Source: an uncultured Bacteroidota bacterium
GTDB lineage: Bacteria; Bacteroidota; Bacteroidia; Chitinophagales; Chitinophagaceae
Length of the DNA stretch: 64,000 nucleotides
Assembly: GCA_903835005.1 (NCBI GenBank)
Contig: CAILLK010000021.1
Span: 1 to 64,000 of the forward strand
Reading direction: 5' to 3'
Position 1 is the stretch's first letter. Each line of letters opens with the position of its first letter. The notes under the pieces are model-generated. The model ran no database searches and had not been told where the DNA came from. It was given only the letters and a program-made list of their open reading frames with translations. The translations under genes and the position numbers were made by a program. Shown one piece after another: positions 47,628 to 56,781 of the stretch.

Positions 47628-47933
47628 ATGAAGAATATTACGGTAGAGGAATTGAAAGCGAGAATGGACAATGGAGAAGCACTGAATATAATTGATGTGC
47701 GCGAACCAGCTGAATATGCGGAATACAATATAGGCGCAAAACTGATACCACTTGGTAAAATAGCAGGTATGCAACTGGAAGACCTTGAAAACCTGAAAAA
47801 TGATGAATTGATCATTCATTGCAAAATGGGCGGCCGTAGTATGCAGGCTTGCCAGATACTCGAAATGGCAGGGTTTACCAATGTGGTGAATCTCACCGGG
47901 GGAACGAATGCCTGGAAGCAAAAATTCGGATAA
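47628..47933 (+). CDS. Single-domain rhodanese-like protein
   Basis: 101 residues, a complete small rhodanese: NIIDVREPAEYAEYNIGAKL near the start, active loop CKMGGRS (about 65-71) with the catalytic Cys, and NLTGGTNAWKQKFG at the end. Such proteins carry sulfur as a persulfide and move it between donors and acceptors, in the cytoplasm. The substrate is unknown. It is followed by a strong hairpin. Confidence 0.93.
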   Translation: MKNITVEELKARMDNGEALNIIDVREPAEYAEYNIGAKLIPLGKIAGMQLEDLENLKNDELIIHCKMGGRSMQACQILEMAGFTNVVNLTGGTNAWKQKFG

Positions 47934-47956
47934 AAAATACGTGTAGTTTATGGTCG

Positions 47957-47989
47957 AAGTGTGCCATACCTAAAGGGTGTGGCACACTT
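47957..47989 (+). terminator. Strong 14-bp hairpin after the rhodanese gene
   Basis: AAGTGTGCCATACC (47957-47970) pairs with GGTGTGGCACACTT (47976-47989) around loop TAAAG, with one G-U pair. It is not followed by a T-run, so it is either a weak terminator or a structured leader of the next gene. Confidence 0.5.
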
Positions 47990-48029
47990 ATAAATCCAAC
48001 CCCTTTGCAACTCAATTTAAAAACAACCG

Positions 48030-48593
48030 ATGCACGAAATAGAACCCTTCTACAACTGGCGACATTTATATACTGCCGAAGAAGATGAAAACTCACCTTA
48101 TTTTGGTGTGGAACACAGTGAATTTGAATTCTCAAACACAGTGTATAACTATTACATTCACCCTCAGTGGGATGAGTTCGGATCGAAGACTCTTTACCTC
48201 AAAGTTTTGTTTGCCGATTATGAATTGAGCTATGCTATTATAGAAATGATAGGTGAATGGAATGATGCCATTGAAAATGACATTATGCAACTCAAGCGCT
48301 CATTGATAGACCTTATGATAGCCAGAGGAATAACCAAGTACATCCTGATCACCGAAAATGTATTGAATTTTCACAGCAGTGATACCGATTATTATGAAGA
48401 GTGGTATGAAGATATAAAGGATGACGGCGGATGGATTGCCGCCATAAATATGCCCGACCAGACACAATTCGATTTTCACCGCTCGCATATCGACAGGTAT
48501 GTAAAATTAACAGACAGCCCCAATTGGCGCACCTTTCAGCCTCACGATTTCTTCCAGGCTATTGATAACCAGATGATCCGCTTGCTGTATTGA
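48030..48593 (+). CDS. Conserved hypothetical protein
   Basis: 187 residues, acidic and rich in Tyr, Trp and Asp (WRHLYTAEEDENSPYFG, YYIHPQWDEFGSKTLYLKVL, FHSSDTDYYEEWYEDIKDDG). There is no signal peptide or membrane helix. The pattern looks like a real, well-folded cytoplasmic protein, but I recognise no family or motif. It lies 96 bases after the rhodanese gene on the same strand. Confidence 0.75.
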   Translation: MHEIEPFYNWRHLYTAEEDENSPYFGVEHSEFEFSNTVYNYYIHPQWDEFGSKTLYLKVLFADYELSYAIIEMIGEWNDAIENDIMQLKRSLIDLMIARGITKYILITENVLNFHSSDTDYYEEWYEDIKDDGGWIAAINMPDQTQFDFHRSHIDRYVKLTDSPNWRTFQPHDFFQAIDNQMIRLLY

Positions 48594-48625
48594 TTCTGAT
48601 GCAGAAAATTATTCGTTGCACACTG

Positions 48626-48667
48626 CTTCCGACTTAATCCTAAAGACTTCCGACTAAAGACTACAAC
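48626..48667. repeat. Seven-base periodic repeat after the hypothetical gene
   Basis: CTTCCGACT occurs at 48626-48634 and 48647-48655 (21 bases apart), and TAAAGACT at 48641-48648 and 48655-48662 (14 bases apart). Words such as GACTTAA, GACTTCC, GACTAAA and GACTACA follow each other in steps of seven. It ends at the stop of the small minus-strand gene. Confidence 0.55.
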
Positions 48668-48862
48668 CTACATTCCCGATAATTTCCTCATCAGGTTTAC
48701 CCCTCCTTTCCTCGATTTATCTACAGTAGCCTTAGCTTGTTTCCCGCCCTTGGCAGTGGGATGATTGGAAAAAGATATTGTTTTTGATGGCAGTTTAGAT
48801 GGGCCTTTTTTAGCAGCTGGCGCCGGTTTTTTCTGCTCTTCGTTCTGATTAGGAGTGTCCAT
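48668..48862 (-). CDS. Small basic hypothetical protein
   Basis: 64 residues, rich in Lys, Pro and Ala (KKPAPAAKKGPSKLPSKT, then HPTAKGGKQAKATVDKSRKG and VNLMRKLSGM). There is no signal peptide or membrane segment; it is probably largely disordered. Its high positive charge could suit nucleic-acid or ribosome binding, but this is conjecture. I include it because the composition is protein-like and coherent, unlike the overlapping frame on the same strand (48721-48948). Confidence 0.5.
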   Translation of the reverse strand: MDTPNQNEEQKKPAPAAKKGPSKLPSKTISFSNHPTAKGGKQAKATVDKSRKGGVNLMRKLSGM

Positions 48863-48971
48863 ATTAAGCTTTGATTTTTAACGGTACTGCAATTTAAACA
48901 TAATTGCACAAAAACCGCAAAGAACAATATCTTTTCTCCGGAAATCACAGCCGGACTAAGTGCTTTTATTT

Positions 48972-49002
48972 AAAAAAATAAAGCGGGTTTTTAAGGCCCG
49001 CT
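48972..49002 (-). terminator. Rho-independent terminator of the lipoprotein gene
   Basis: On the minus strand AGCGGG (49002-48997) pairs with CCCGCT (48987-48982), followed by a T-rich run to 48972. Confidence 0.85.
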
Positions 49003-49029
49003 GTTATCCATCCCCATTTATGATAAAAA

Positions 49030-49896
49030 TCAGTGCAGATAAATTGTGTAAGTAGTCGTGCCTATGGTCAGCTGGGCCCATGCATCGCAACCTCCGCCAC
49101 CGTAAGTATAGTTGAGCGTACGGGAACCGGTTGTAAATGAGCTGCTTGTTATTACCACTGTACCTGCTTCTATATAGGGGCAGGCAACAGCTATCTTCAG
49201 CGGATCAGCAGTTGAAATAGTAAAGGTGTATACATTGCCATCTGCCCTGGTTACCGACGTTACGCCGCCTATCAGATATACATCATCAAGTCTTTCAGCA
49301 GTCGGATAGCCGGCATACCAAGTTCGGGTGCGGGTACCTGTCCAGCTGATGGTACTGTCTGAAGATCCGTCAAGTAACATGGTATCGTTTACCGTAACGT
49401 TGTAGTATACCTGACCGCTGTCATTAGTGCCCATATTGTCTACGGTTTTATGAGCCAGAATCTGGTTTGTGCCTAAAAAATAATTGTTGGTGGTAATAGT
49501 CCTGGTACTGCCACTTGCTTTATAAGGGCCTGTATAGTTTACTATAATCTGGCCTTTGCGGGTTTTTCCATCAAGGCCTGTTACACCCGCTGTACCAAAA
49601 TCAATAGTCAGTGTAGTATCTGTACCAGATACCGTCTTTGTAAAAGTGGGGTAAGGTGATGTTACTCTCAGGTTACTTGTACTACCTGATGTAGCCACAA
49701 AATCGGCAACCGACAATACATCATTGTTGGCCGATTCCAGTTTAGATGCATCAGAGGCATAGCCTCCGTTGTCATCAGCACTCAGTGTGGTTTGCGTCTG
49801 GTTGTTATTGCTTGTGCTTTTCTTGCATGCTGCAAGAGTGAGCAAGGAGGCTGCTAATATAAACAAGCCGTTCCTTATTATGGATGTGTTCGACAT
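49030..49896 (-). CDS. Hypothetical lipoprotein
   Basis: 288 residues with a lipoprotein signal: hydrophobic FILAASLLTLAACKK with the lipid-accepting Cys24. The mature part is Ser/Thr/Asn-rich and beta-strand-like, with repeated TSGSTS, TGTRTRTW and YTYGGGGCDAW words, typical of surface-exposed Bacteroidota lipoproteins. No enzyme motif is seen. A terminator follows, and the upstream leader contains a 17-bp perfect inverted repeat (49898-50031). Confidence 0.8.
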   Translation of the reverse strand: MSNTSIIRNGLFILAASLLTLAACKKSTSNNNQTQTTLSADDNGGYASDASKLESANNDVLSVADFVATSGSTSNLRVTSPYPTFTKTVSGTDTTLTIDFGTAGVTGLDGKTRKGQIIVNYTGPYKASGSTRTITTNNYFLGTNQILAHKTVDNMGTNDSGQVYYNVTVNDTMLLDGSSDSTISWTGTRTRTWYAGYPTAERLDDVYLIGGVTSVTRADGNVYTFTISTADPLKIAVACPYIEAGTVVITSSSFTTGSRTLNYTYGGGGCDAWAQLTIGTTTYTIYLH

Positions 49897-49897
49897 A

Positions 49898-50031
49898 GTT
49901 TTTTGCTTTTAAGTTTTGTTTTTTATCGCGCTGCGTTGCTGTATTAAGACGAAACACAATAAAAAAAGTTTAACGTCACAGCGTTAAAATAAAAAAACTT
50001 AAAATAACATATCGACTTAAAAGCAAAAAAC
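49898..50031. repeat. Perfect 17-bp inverted repeat with nested hairpin around the lipoprotein leader
   Basis: GTTTTTTGCTTTTAAGT at 49898-49914 is the exact reverse complement of ACTTAAAAGCAAAAAAC at 50015-50031, with 100 bases between. Inside is a second hairpin, TTTAACG/CGTTAAA (49969-49988, loop TCACAG). The left arm begins two bases upstream of the lipoprotein ATG, so in the mRNA it would cover the ribosome-binding region. It may be a regulatory fold or a small MITE-like element. Confidence 0.7.
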
Positions 50032-50090
50032 AGGATTATAATATACGGCAGCGCGCAGTAAATCCTTCATTAGTAACCAAATAAAGCGGC

Positions 50091-51581
50091 TTATTTCAGC
50101 TTGCTGTTTTTACGGCTGTATGCAAAATAAATTACAAGACCAATAATTAGCCAGCCACCAAGGCGTGCCCAGTTTGTCCAGCCTAGTCCGGCTATCATTG
50201 CACCACAAACAATAATGCCTAATATTGGCACCAATGGAACAAATGGCACTTTAAACTGCCGCTTAATATCCGGATTGGTCCGGCGCAATATCCAGACTCC
50301 GGCACAAACCAATATAAAGGCAAATAAGGTTCCGATACTGGTCATATCTCCTACAATATCGCCTGGTATGAAAGCTGCAAAACCACCTACCAGAACCAGG
50401 AAAATCCAGTTGGATTTATATGGAGTGCTGTACTTTGGGTGCAGATCTGAAAACATTTTAGGAACAAGGCCATCACGGCTCATAGAATAGAACACCCTTG
50501 ATTGCCCCATAAGCATTACCAGGATAACTGATGAAAAACCAAATAAGATAGCTACTGTTACCAGATTGGCCAGCCAACCATATCCGGTCATGTATGTTTT
50601 TATTGCATAAACCACCGACCCCTCCTTTCCGGCAGTACGGAAATCATTTACTGAAGCAACACCTGTAAGTACATAGGCAAACAGGATATAGAGCACAGTG
50701 CAAATTACCAATGAGCCAAGAATCCCTATAGGCATATCCTTTTTAGGGGTTTTGGCCTCCTGTGCTGCCGTTGATACAGCATCAAAACCAATGAAGGCAA
50801 AGAATACCACACCGGCCGCACCTAATATACCCCATATGCCCCCAAAATTATGCCCTACGCCCTGGCTGTCTGTATAAGTAGTTGCAGGAGGTATAAAAGG
50901 AACATGATTGGCAGGATTCATATAACTCCATCCCAATACAATAAATATAATTACAATAGCAACCTTCGAAATAACGATGATACCATTTACAAAAGCAGAT
51001 TCCTTTGTTCCTCTTATCAGTAATATGGTCAACATAAATATGATGAATAGCGCTGGGATATTCATCAGGCCATGCACACCAAATTCATCCGGAAAATTAG
51101 CCGTCTGACTATGCAACTGACAAACTTCAAACGGGGAATGGCACCATTTAAACGGTATCCGGACATCAAATATGGCCAGTAGTTTATTCAGGTATTCACT
51201 CCAGGCAATTCCGACTGTTGCTGCCCCTACAGCATATTCCAATACAAGGTCCCAGCCAATAATCCATGCTACCAGTTCTCCCATAGTGGCATAGGAATAA
51301 GTATACGCGCTGCCGGCTATAGGTATCATACTCGCAAACTCGGCATAACAAAGCCCTGCGAATGCGCATCCAATGCCAGCGACTACAAACGCCAGCGCAA
51401 CAGATGGTCCGGCATTGTTTGCTGCTGCTGCTGCTGTCCGCACGAAAAGTCCTGCACCAATAATAGCGCCTATGCCCAATGCAATAAGGTTACCAGCGCT
51501 AAGACTTCGTTTTAGTCCCTTCTCACCATCGTCTGCATCGAGTATCAGTTTGTCAATTGGTTTTTTTGTGAATAAACCCAT
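50091..51581 (-). CDS. Amino-acid permease of the APC superfamily (cationic amino-acid transporter type)
   Basis: 496 residues and about 12-14 hydrophobic helices. The first carries the APC motif LIALGIGAIIGAGLFVRTA, followed by CYAEFASMIPIAGSAYTY and GWDLVLEYAVGAATVGIAWS, both typical of the CAT-like (YfnA/YhdG) branch. It probably imports amino acids with protons or sodium. Which amino acid is not readable. It is divergent from the FnIII-like gene and apparently monocistronic. Confidence 0.92.
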   Translation of the reverse strand: MGLFTKKPIDKLILDADDGEKGLKRSLSAGNLIALGIGAIIGAGLFVRTAAAAANNAGPSVALAFVVAGIGCAFAGLCYAEFASMIPIAGSAYTYSYATMGELVAWIIGWDLVLEYAVGAATVGIAWSEYLNKLLAIFDVRIPFKWCHSPFEVCQLHSQTANFPDEFGVHGLMNIPALFIIFMLTILLIRGTKESAFVNGIIVISKVAIVIIFIVLGWSYMNPANHVPFIPPATTYTDSQGVGHNFGGIWGILGAAGVVFFAFIGFDAVSTAAQEAKTPKKDMPIGILGSLVICTVLYILFAYVLTGVASVNDFRTAGKEGSVVYAIKTYMTGYGWLANLVTVAILFGFSSVILVMLMGQSRVFYSMSRDGLVPKMFSDLHPKYSTPYKSNWIFLVLVGGFAAFIPGDIVGDMTSIGTLFAFILVCAGVWILRRTNPDIKRQFKVPFVPLVPILGIIVCGAMIAGLGWTNWARLGGWLIIGLVIYFAYSRKNSKLK

Positions 51582-51707
51582 GGAGTATCATTATCGCGTG
51601 AAAGGCTAAGATAGGTATTTAGTTGATAATTCTAAGCCACCGGGCCAGAACTCTTTTTCTGATATAGTTATTCGCCAGGATTACTAAATTTACATTAGGT
51701 TTGATTT

Positions 51708-52481
51708 ATGGTTCTGAAGCTCCTGCTTTATGGCGTATTTTTAATTGCGGTTGCTTCCTGTCCGGCCCTGGCTCAGCCTGTGCTGCCCGATATTGCAGGA
51801 ACTGCCGGCAGGGGTTCGGTAACACTCAACTGGCAATGCCAGTATAACACCGTTAAGGCTATTTCTGTATTACGTGCCACCGACAGCAATGCCGGTTATT
51901 CACTCATTGGTTATGTGGAGCAAACAGATAAAGGCATCCAGACCTTCAAAGATATCCATCCGCTTAATGGCTTCAACTGCTACAAACTGGCTATCGAATT
52001 CAAAACAGGTCTTATCTGGCGCAGCAACCATTTATGCCTCCGGGTAGAGAACTATTCAACGGAGTCTGAAAAAAAATTATTGCCTGCCGATAAAGCTGAA
52101 ATACAAAGGCCTGATATAACAATAACTGAACCGGCTTCAAAACAAACCTATGCCGGCACACAGCCAGTAACGCTCAAGCTTAAAATGCCACCTTTGCCGG
52201 ATGATACTATTGATATTACGGCTACCAATGTTACTTCCCGATATTGTACCGCTGATGCCCGTTCCGGCAATATCATCCTCCGTCTGCCTGCCAATCTGGA
52301 ACGATTCTCTTATTCAATAAAATTTTTCGATCTTCAAAATCACCTGATTACTGAAGTGCCACATTTAGGCACGGCCGCCTTGATTTTCGATAAAAGAAAT
52401 TTCCAGCACAGGAAATACATAAGGTTTGTACTGAGAAAAGACGGTGTTGAACTGGAGGAAGGCTGGTTGCTGATGCCATAA
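51708..52481 (+). CDS. Secreted hypothetical protein with FnIII-like domain
   Basis: 257 residues. The signal peptide (LLLYGVFLIAVASCPALAQ) is followed by a beta-sandwich resembling fibronectin III (GSVTLNWQCQYNTVKAISVL to CYKLAIEF). No T9SS sorting tail is seen, so it probably stays in the periplasm or outer membrane. TAGGTTTG ends five bases before the ATG and TAAATTTA sits about 20 bases upstream, so the leader must be very short. Function unknown. Confidence 0.7.
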   Translation: MVLKLLLYGVFLIAVASCPALAQPVLPDIAGTAGRGSVTLNWQCQYNTVKAISVLRATDSNAGYSLIGYVEQTDKGIQTFKDIHPLNGFNCYKLAIEFKTGLIWRSNHLCLRVENYSTESEKKLLPADKAEIQRPDITITEPASKQTYAGTQPVTLKLKMPPLPDDTIDITATNVTSRYCTADARSGNIILRLPANLERFSYSIKFFDLQNHLITEVPHLGTAALIFDKRNFQHRKYIRFVLRKDGVELEEGWLLMP

Positions 52482-52583
52482 TCCTCCTTGTTTTTGTTAC
52501 GTGTTCATTTTACAGCTTTCACCGGTTGATAAGAATTAGCCGCTACTCTGACGGATATCAATCTCCTGCAAAAGGGCTGATTT

Positions 52584-52591
52584 TATCTTTG
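52584..52591 (+). promoter_or_regulatory. TAnnTTTG promoter element for the T9SS cargo gene at 52608
   Basis: TATCTTTG, an exact match, 16 bases before the ATG. Confidence 0.55.
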
Positions 52592-52607
52592 TACAAAATA
52601 ATTAAAC

Positions 52608-54020
52608 ATGAAAAAGACATTACTTACAGCAACAATGGCATTGCTGATGTATGGTGTTGCCTGTGCGCAAAGTTGCCCGAATCCGGATTTCGAAAACTGG
52701 AATTCAACTAATAATTATGCCCCTGATTCAGGATGGTACAACTCAAATGTTCAATCGCTGACATGGCATGATTCCCTTACGGTCTGGAGTGTAAGTGGTT
52801 TCAGCGGACATGCGGCGCATATTCAGACAGCCATCATAGGTACCGATACCATGCAGGCATGGCTGATCAACTCTGTTGGCGATCCGCGTAAAGGCATAGG
52901 AGGTGTTCCTTACTCTCAGCAACCAACCGCGCTAACAGGATATTATCGCTACAGCCTTCCCGGAAATGACAGCGCTGGCATAATGGTTGTTTTCAAAAAA
53001 AGCGGAACAATCGTCAGCACTAACGGAATGATGATACGAAATGCATCAGGCAGTCTGCTCACTTATACTCCTTTCACTGTGCCCATTACCCTTTCTGTAG
53101 TACCCGATACCGTAATTATAGCCATAGTAAGCAGCAATCTTTTTGGAACCGGACTTCAATCAGGCAGCTGGCTTGAGGTCGATCAGCTGGCATTTTCAGG
53201 TACGGGCATTTCACAAATAATTCCTGATGGCAATTTCGATACATGGATCAATAATCCGGTTATTGTACCTGAAGGCTGGCTCTCAGGTGCCAACTTTAAT
53301 ACTACAGGCGTCAGTCAGTCAACAGATGCCTATTCCGGCACTTATTCAGTACAACTCGTCAGCACACCGGGCGATAATGGTTCGGGAGGAACCAGAATAG
53401 TTGGTGCTGAAATAACAAATGGCAGAATGGTATCAAACCATGGACCTGAAGGAGGCCTGCCTTACACACATGCTGGAGCAGACACTTTGTTCGGATATTA
53501 TAAATATACCCCGGGAGGCACAGACAGTGCTGCCATATCAGTTAACCTCACTCATCTGGGAACTATGGTTGGCGGCAACGGTATTACCTTACCTGCTGCC
53601 TCTGCCTGGACACTATTTTCATTGCCCCTCAATTCAATGAGCACACCGGACTCTATACTCATAACCATTCAGAGTTCTTCCTGGAATTCAACAACTACTA
53701 TTCCCGGCAGTACACTCAAAGTAGATCACATGTGGCTAAAATCACAGCCATTATACCTTAATGAATTATCCAATTCAGCTGGTCTGGTTGTTTACCCCAA
53801 TCCGGCAAACGATGTGCTCAATTTCAGATTTGATGAACAGGAAACCGGCCCGGTATCCATAAAAATATACGATCTGACGGGAAGGGTAATTGATAATTAT
53901 GATTATGTCAGAGTACCCTTTATAATAACTTTACCAGTAGAACCATTACCAATGGGTATGTATTTATATGAAATCAGGAACAATGGTACGGTAATAAGAG
54001 ATAAGTTTATAAAAAAATAA
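52608..54020 (+). CDS. Secreted protein with two PCMD-like repeats and T9SS sorting domain
   Basis: 470 residues with a signal peptide (TLLTATMALLMYGVACAQ). Two similar jellyroll-type repeats (about 20-200 and 205-385) begin with CPNPDFENWNSTNNYAPDSGW and IPDGNFDTWINN and include the parallel words LTGYYRYSLPGNDSAGIMV and LFGYYKYTPGGTDSAAISV. These resemble putative carbohydrate-binding PCMD domains. The C-terminus is a type A T9SS tail (VVYPNPANDVLNFRF, IKIYDLTGRVI, MGMYLYEI, KFIKK). It is probably a surface or matrix protein that binds glycans. Confidence 0.8.
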   Translation: MKKTLLTATMALLMYGVACAQSCPNPDFENWNSTNNYAPDSGWYNSNVQSLTWHDSLTVWSVSGFSGHAAHIQTAIIGTDTMQAWLINSVGDPRKGIGGVPYSQQPTALTGYYRYSLPGNDSAGIMVVFKKSGTIVSTNGMMIRNASGSLLTYTPFTVPITLSVVPDTVIIAIVSSNLFGTGLQSGSWLEVDQLAFSGTGISQIIPDGNFDTWINNPVIVPEGWLSGANFNTTGVSQSTDAYSGTYSVQLVSTPGDNGSGGTRIVGAEITNGRMVSNHGPEGGLPYTHAGADTLFGYYKYTPGGTDSAAISVNLTHLGTMVGGNGITLPAASAWTLFSLPLNSMSTPDSILITIQSSSWNSTTTIPGSTLKVDHMWLKSQPLYLNELSNSAGLVVYPNPANDVLNFRFDEQETGPVSIKIYDLTGRVIDNYDYVRVPFIITLPVEPLPMGMYLYEIRNNGTVIRDKFIKK

Positions 54021-54031
54021 TAAAATCGCAT

Positions 54032-54086
54032 CAGTTCCTAAATAATTAGTCCCCGGTATATCCGGGGACTAATTATTTAGGAACTG
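54032..54086. terminator. Perfect 25-bp hairpin after the T9SS cargo gene
   Basis: Bases 54032-54056 pair without mismatch with 54062-54086 around a five-base loop (TATAT). The stem runs from CAGTTCC to CCCCGG. It starts 12 bases after the stop codon at 54020 and is followed by AAAAGTTTCTTT rather than a clean T-run. Stems this long are rare for terminators. Confidence 0.85.
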
Positions 54087-54295
54087 AAAAGTTTCTTTAC
54101 CCAAAACATCATTCAGGTTGAAAGCAATTCCTCATCGAATCAAAACAGCTATTGGATGAATTTTACTACATTACATGTAATTATATTTTAATTTTTAAAA
54201 TTTCTATAATATTAGCTGATGTATTTAAGACGCAATAGCCACCACATAATAAAATTATATTCCCTTACCTTTACATCCTTTATACGTTTACAATA

Positions 54296-55336
54296 ATGAA
54301 ACAGATAATCCTTACTTTTTCTGCACTTTTGTTTGCCTTTTGGGCACATGCCATCAGCCCGGTATCCGGCCCATCAGTAGTATGTGTTTCCTCCACCGAA
54401 ACCTATACTGATTCAAGCATTGGTGGCAACTGGAGCAGTAGTAATATATCTGTAGCCACTATTGGCTCTGCAAGCGGTCTGCTTACCGCCATTTCTTCAG
54501 GCACAGTTACTGTTACCTACACCGTTGGCGTCAATTCAGCCACCGAAACCATTACTGTAAACCCTTATCCCACTTCATTTACTCTTAATGCCAGCGCCAC
54601 AATTTGTGCAGGCGATTCAGGTACTCATCTTATTTTATCAGGTTCTTCATCCGGGGTCAGCTACCAGTTATATCAGGGAATGGGATCTACCGGCCCGGTC
54701 ATCTACGGAACCGGGACAACCCTGGACCTGGGGTTGCAGACCATAGCCGGCACATATACAGTAAGAGCAACTGATACTACAACAGGATGCAGCCAAACTA
54801 TGACAGGGCACCCGGTTATAACAGTTAATTCTGCGGTTACCCCAATTTATGGCCCTTCAGAATTGTGCCAGGGAACCACTCTGACCTTAAGCAACATCAC
54901 TGCTGGAGGAACATGGGCCAGTGGTTCGCCGGTAATAGCATCGGTCGATCCTGCCAGCGGCGTTGTCAGCGGCGTTTCTGCCGGTTCTTCCATTATATAT
55001 TATTCATTTACCTCAACAGGTTGTTATGCCGCTGCGTTGGTAACGGTTGATGCTTTGCCCTGTAGTAATGTGAGTGTCAAAGAAACCAGCTTACCCGACA
55101 ATTCATTAGTTAAAATTTACCCGGTACCTGCATCAGGTAGCTTTACCATTACATCTGCACCAGGCGCCTATAACCAATATTCGATTACAGGCATTGAAGG
55201 GAAAATATTTATACAGGAAAATATTACTGCTTCTCCCCTCAAGGTAGATATCAGCAACCTGCCCGATGGGCTGTATTTGCTTATATTTTACGGCCCTGAT
55301 GGAACAAAAGTCCTGAAGCTGCAGAAAAAACAATAA
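54296..55336 (+). CDS. Secreted protein with bacterial Ig-like (Big_2) domains and T9SS sorting tail
   Basis: 346 residues with a signal peptide (ILTFSALLFAFWAHA). Two Ig-like Big_2 units show as NWSSSNISVATIGSASGLL with TAISSGTVTVTY, and GGTWASGSPVIASVDPASGV with VSGVSAGSSIIYY. A third segment (about 100-180, CAGDSGTHLILSGSSSGVSY) is another beta-sandwich. The C-terminal T9SS tail is LVKIYPVPASGSFTIT, YSITGIEGKIF, LPDGLYLLIFYG. It is likely a surface adhesin-like protein and ends four bases from the convergent NHL gene. Confidence 0.8.
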   Translation: MKQIILTFSALLFAFWAHAISPVSGPSVVCVSSTETYTDSSIGGNWSSSNISVATIGSASGLLTAISSGTVTVTYTVGVNSATETITVNPYPTSFTLNASATICAGDSGTHLILSGSSSGVSYQLYQGMGSTGPVIYGTGTTLDLGLQTIAGTYTVRATDTTTGCSQTMTGHPVITVNSAVTPIYGPSELCQGTTLTLSNITAGGTWASGSPVIASVDPASGVVSGVSAGSSIIYYSFTSTGCYAAALVTVDALPCSNVSVKETSLPDNSLVKIYPVPASGSFTITSAPGAYNQYSITGIEGKIFIQENITASPLKVDISNLPDGLYLLIFYGPDGTKVLKLQKKQ

Positions 55337-55340
55337 TAAT

Positions 55341-56684
55341 TTACCGGATAATTACCTGCTCAGTACAGCTCCACTCTTTGGCTTTAGTTGTTATCATATA
55401 GCAACCCGGTGACACAACGCCGGTATTCATAACCTTAATTGTATTGGTAACACCCGTTGTTTTCATTACTTCCTGCGCGTTAATGGTGGTCAGGCAAATT
55501 TCAATAGGCTCATTTACCAGGGAGGAAACAGAAAGCTCAAATATTCGCGTCGCCGGTTGTGGCCAGATTTTCAGCTTGTGAACCGATGATTCATTTAATA
55601 AAGAAGTCCGGTTATTATAAGCAGCTATTTCCCTGACAACATCAGATAGTATATCAGCTATATAGATATTGCCGGCATTATCGGCCAGCACGGCTATCGG
55701 GGCATTAAGTTTCGCTGCAGTGGCCGGGCCGCCATTACCCGAATTGCCAACGGTTCCGTTTCCTGCAATAGTCGAGATGATACCTTCACTATTTATCGAT
55801 CTTATACAGTTATCACCCAAATCGGCAATAAATACATTTTCATACCTGTCAACCGACACGCCTGTAGGATAATAAAGTTCTGCTGTAGTCGCCTGCCCTC
55901 CATCGCCACTATAGCCCAATGAGCCATTCCCGGCTATTGTATGAATGATTCCGGCTGTATTTATTTTCCTTATTCTGGCACTGTTATAGTCAGCAATATA
56001 AATGTTACCGGAATTATCAACAGCCACACTGCGTGCATCCAGTTCTGCATTAATGGCAGGCCCTCCATCTCCGCTGAAAGAAGTCAGACCGTTGCCCGCA
56101 ATGGTTGTTATAATCCCGGTTGTATCTACTTTTCTTACCCTGCTGTTCAGGTTATCGGCAATAAAAATGTTTCCTGCCTTGTCCACAGCTACACTGGTTG
56201 GTCCGAATAGCCAAGCCGCAGTAGCAGGCCCGCCATCTCCTTTGAATCCGGCCGAATCATTTCCTGCAATTGTATAAATTATACCCGTTGCAGATATTTT
56301 CCGGATACAATTATTATTATAATCTGCCACAAAAACATTCCCGTTAGCATCGGTAGCAATTCCAGAGGGGTTATTTAAGGTGGCTGTTGTTGCTGAACTC
56401 CCGTCGCCGGAATAACTTGCTGATCCTGTACCAGCATAGGTTGTTATAACACCTGCCGGGTTCACACATCGTATCCTGTTGTTATGGCTGTCAGAAATAA
56501 ACAAATTTCCGCTTCCATCTGACGCCAACCCACAGGGTCCGAATATCCGGGCTGATATGGCCGGAATGCCATCACCATTGTACCCCGCTGTGTCATTTCC
56601 TGCCACAGCAGTAATAATTTGCGATTCGGCTATTGTTGTGCTGAATATCAGGAAAACCAGGATGGAAATTCTGTAGTAACTCAT
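55341..56684 (-). CDS. NHL-repeat beta-propeller protein with T9SS sorting tail
   Basis: 447 residues with a signal peptide (ISILVFLIFSTTIAESQ). Six NHL repeats of about 55 residues fill about 25-350. Each repeats TIAGNxxxGxxGDGGPATxA, a PxxVAVDxxGNIYIAD-like strand and IRKIxxxGII, and together they should close a beta-propeller. The C-terminus has the T9SS features LKIWPQPATRIFELSV, GCYMITTKAKEW and EQVIIR. The propeller probably mediates protein or ligand binding at the cell surface. Confidence 0.85.
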   Translation of the reverse strand: MSYYRISILVFLIFSTTIAESQIITAVAGNDTAGYNGDGIPAISARIFGPCGLASDGSGNLFISDSHNNRIRCVNPAGVITTYAGTGSASYSGDGSSATTATLNNPSGIATDANGNVFVADYNNNCIRKISATGIIYTIAGNDSAGFKGDGGPATAAWLFGPTSVAVDKAGNIFIADNLNSRVRKVDTTGIITTIAGNGLTSFSGDGGPAINAELDARSVAVDNSGNIYIADYNSARIRKINTAGIIHTIAGNGSLGYSGDGGQATTAELYYPTGVSVDRYENVFIADLGDNCIRSINSEGIISTIAGNGTVGNSGNGGPATAAKLNAPIAVLADNAGNIYIADILSDVVREIAAYNNRTSLLNESSVHKLKIWPQPATRIFELSVSSLVNEPIEICLTTINAQEVMKTTGVTNTIKVMNTGVVSPGCYMITTKAKEWSCTEQVIIR

Positions 56685-56781
56685 AATTACAATGCTGAAT
56701 TAATTATACTTTTAGGGTAAAATGAGCAATTATCTTGGGCTAAAAAAATAACAATCGTTTTACTAATAAATGAGTACTGAA

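Noticed and set aside
48721-48948. 75-codon minus-strand frame
   Set aside because: Overlaps the 64-residue basic protein frame and its hydrophobic, Cys-containing translation is less protein-like in context.
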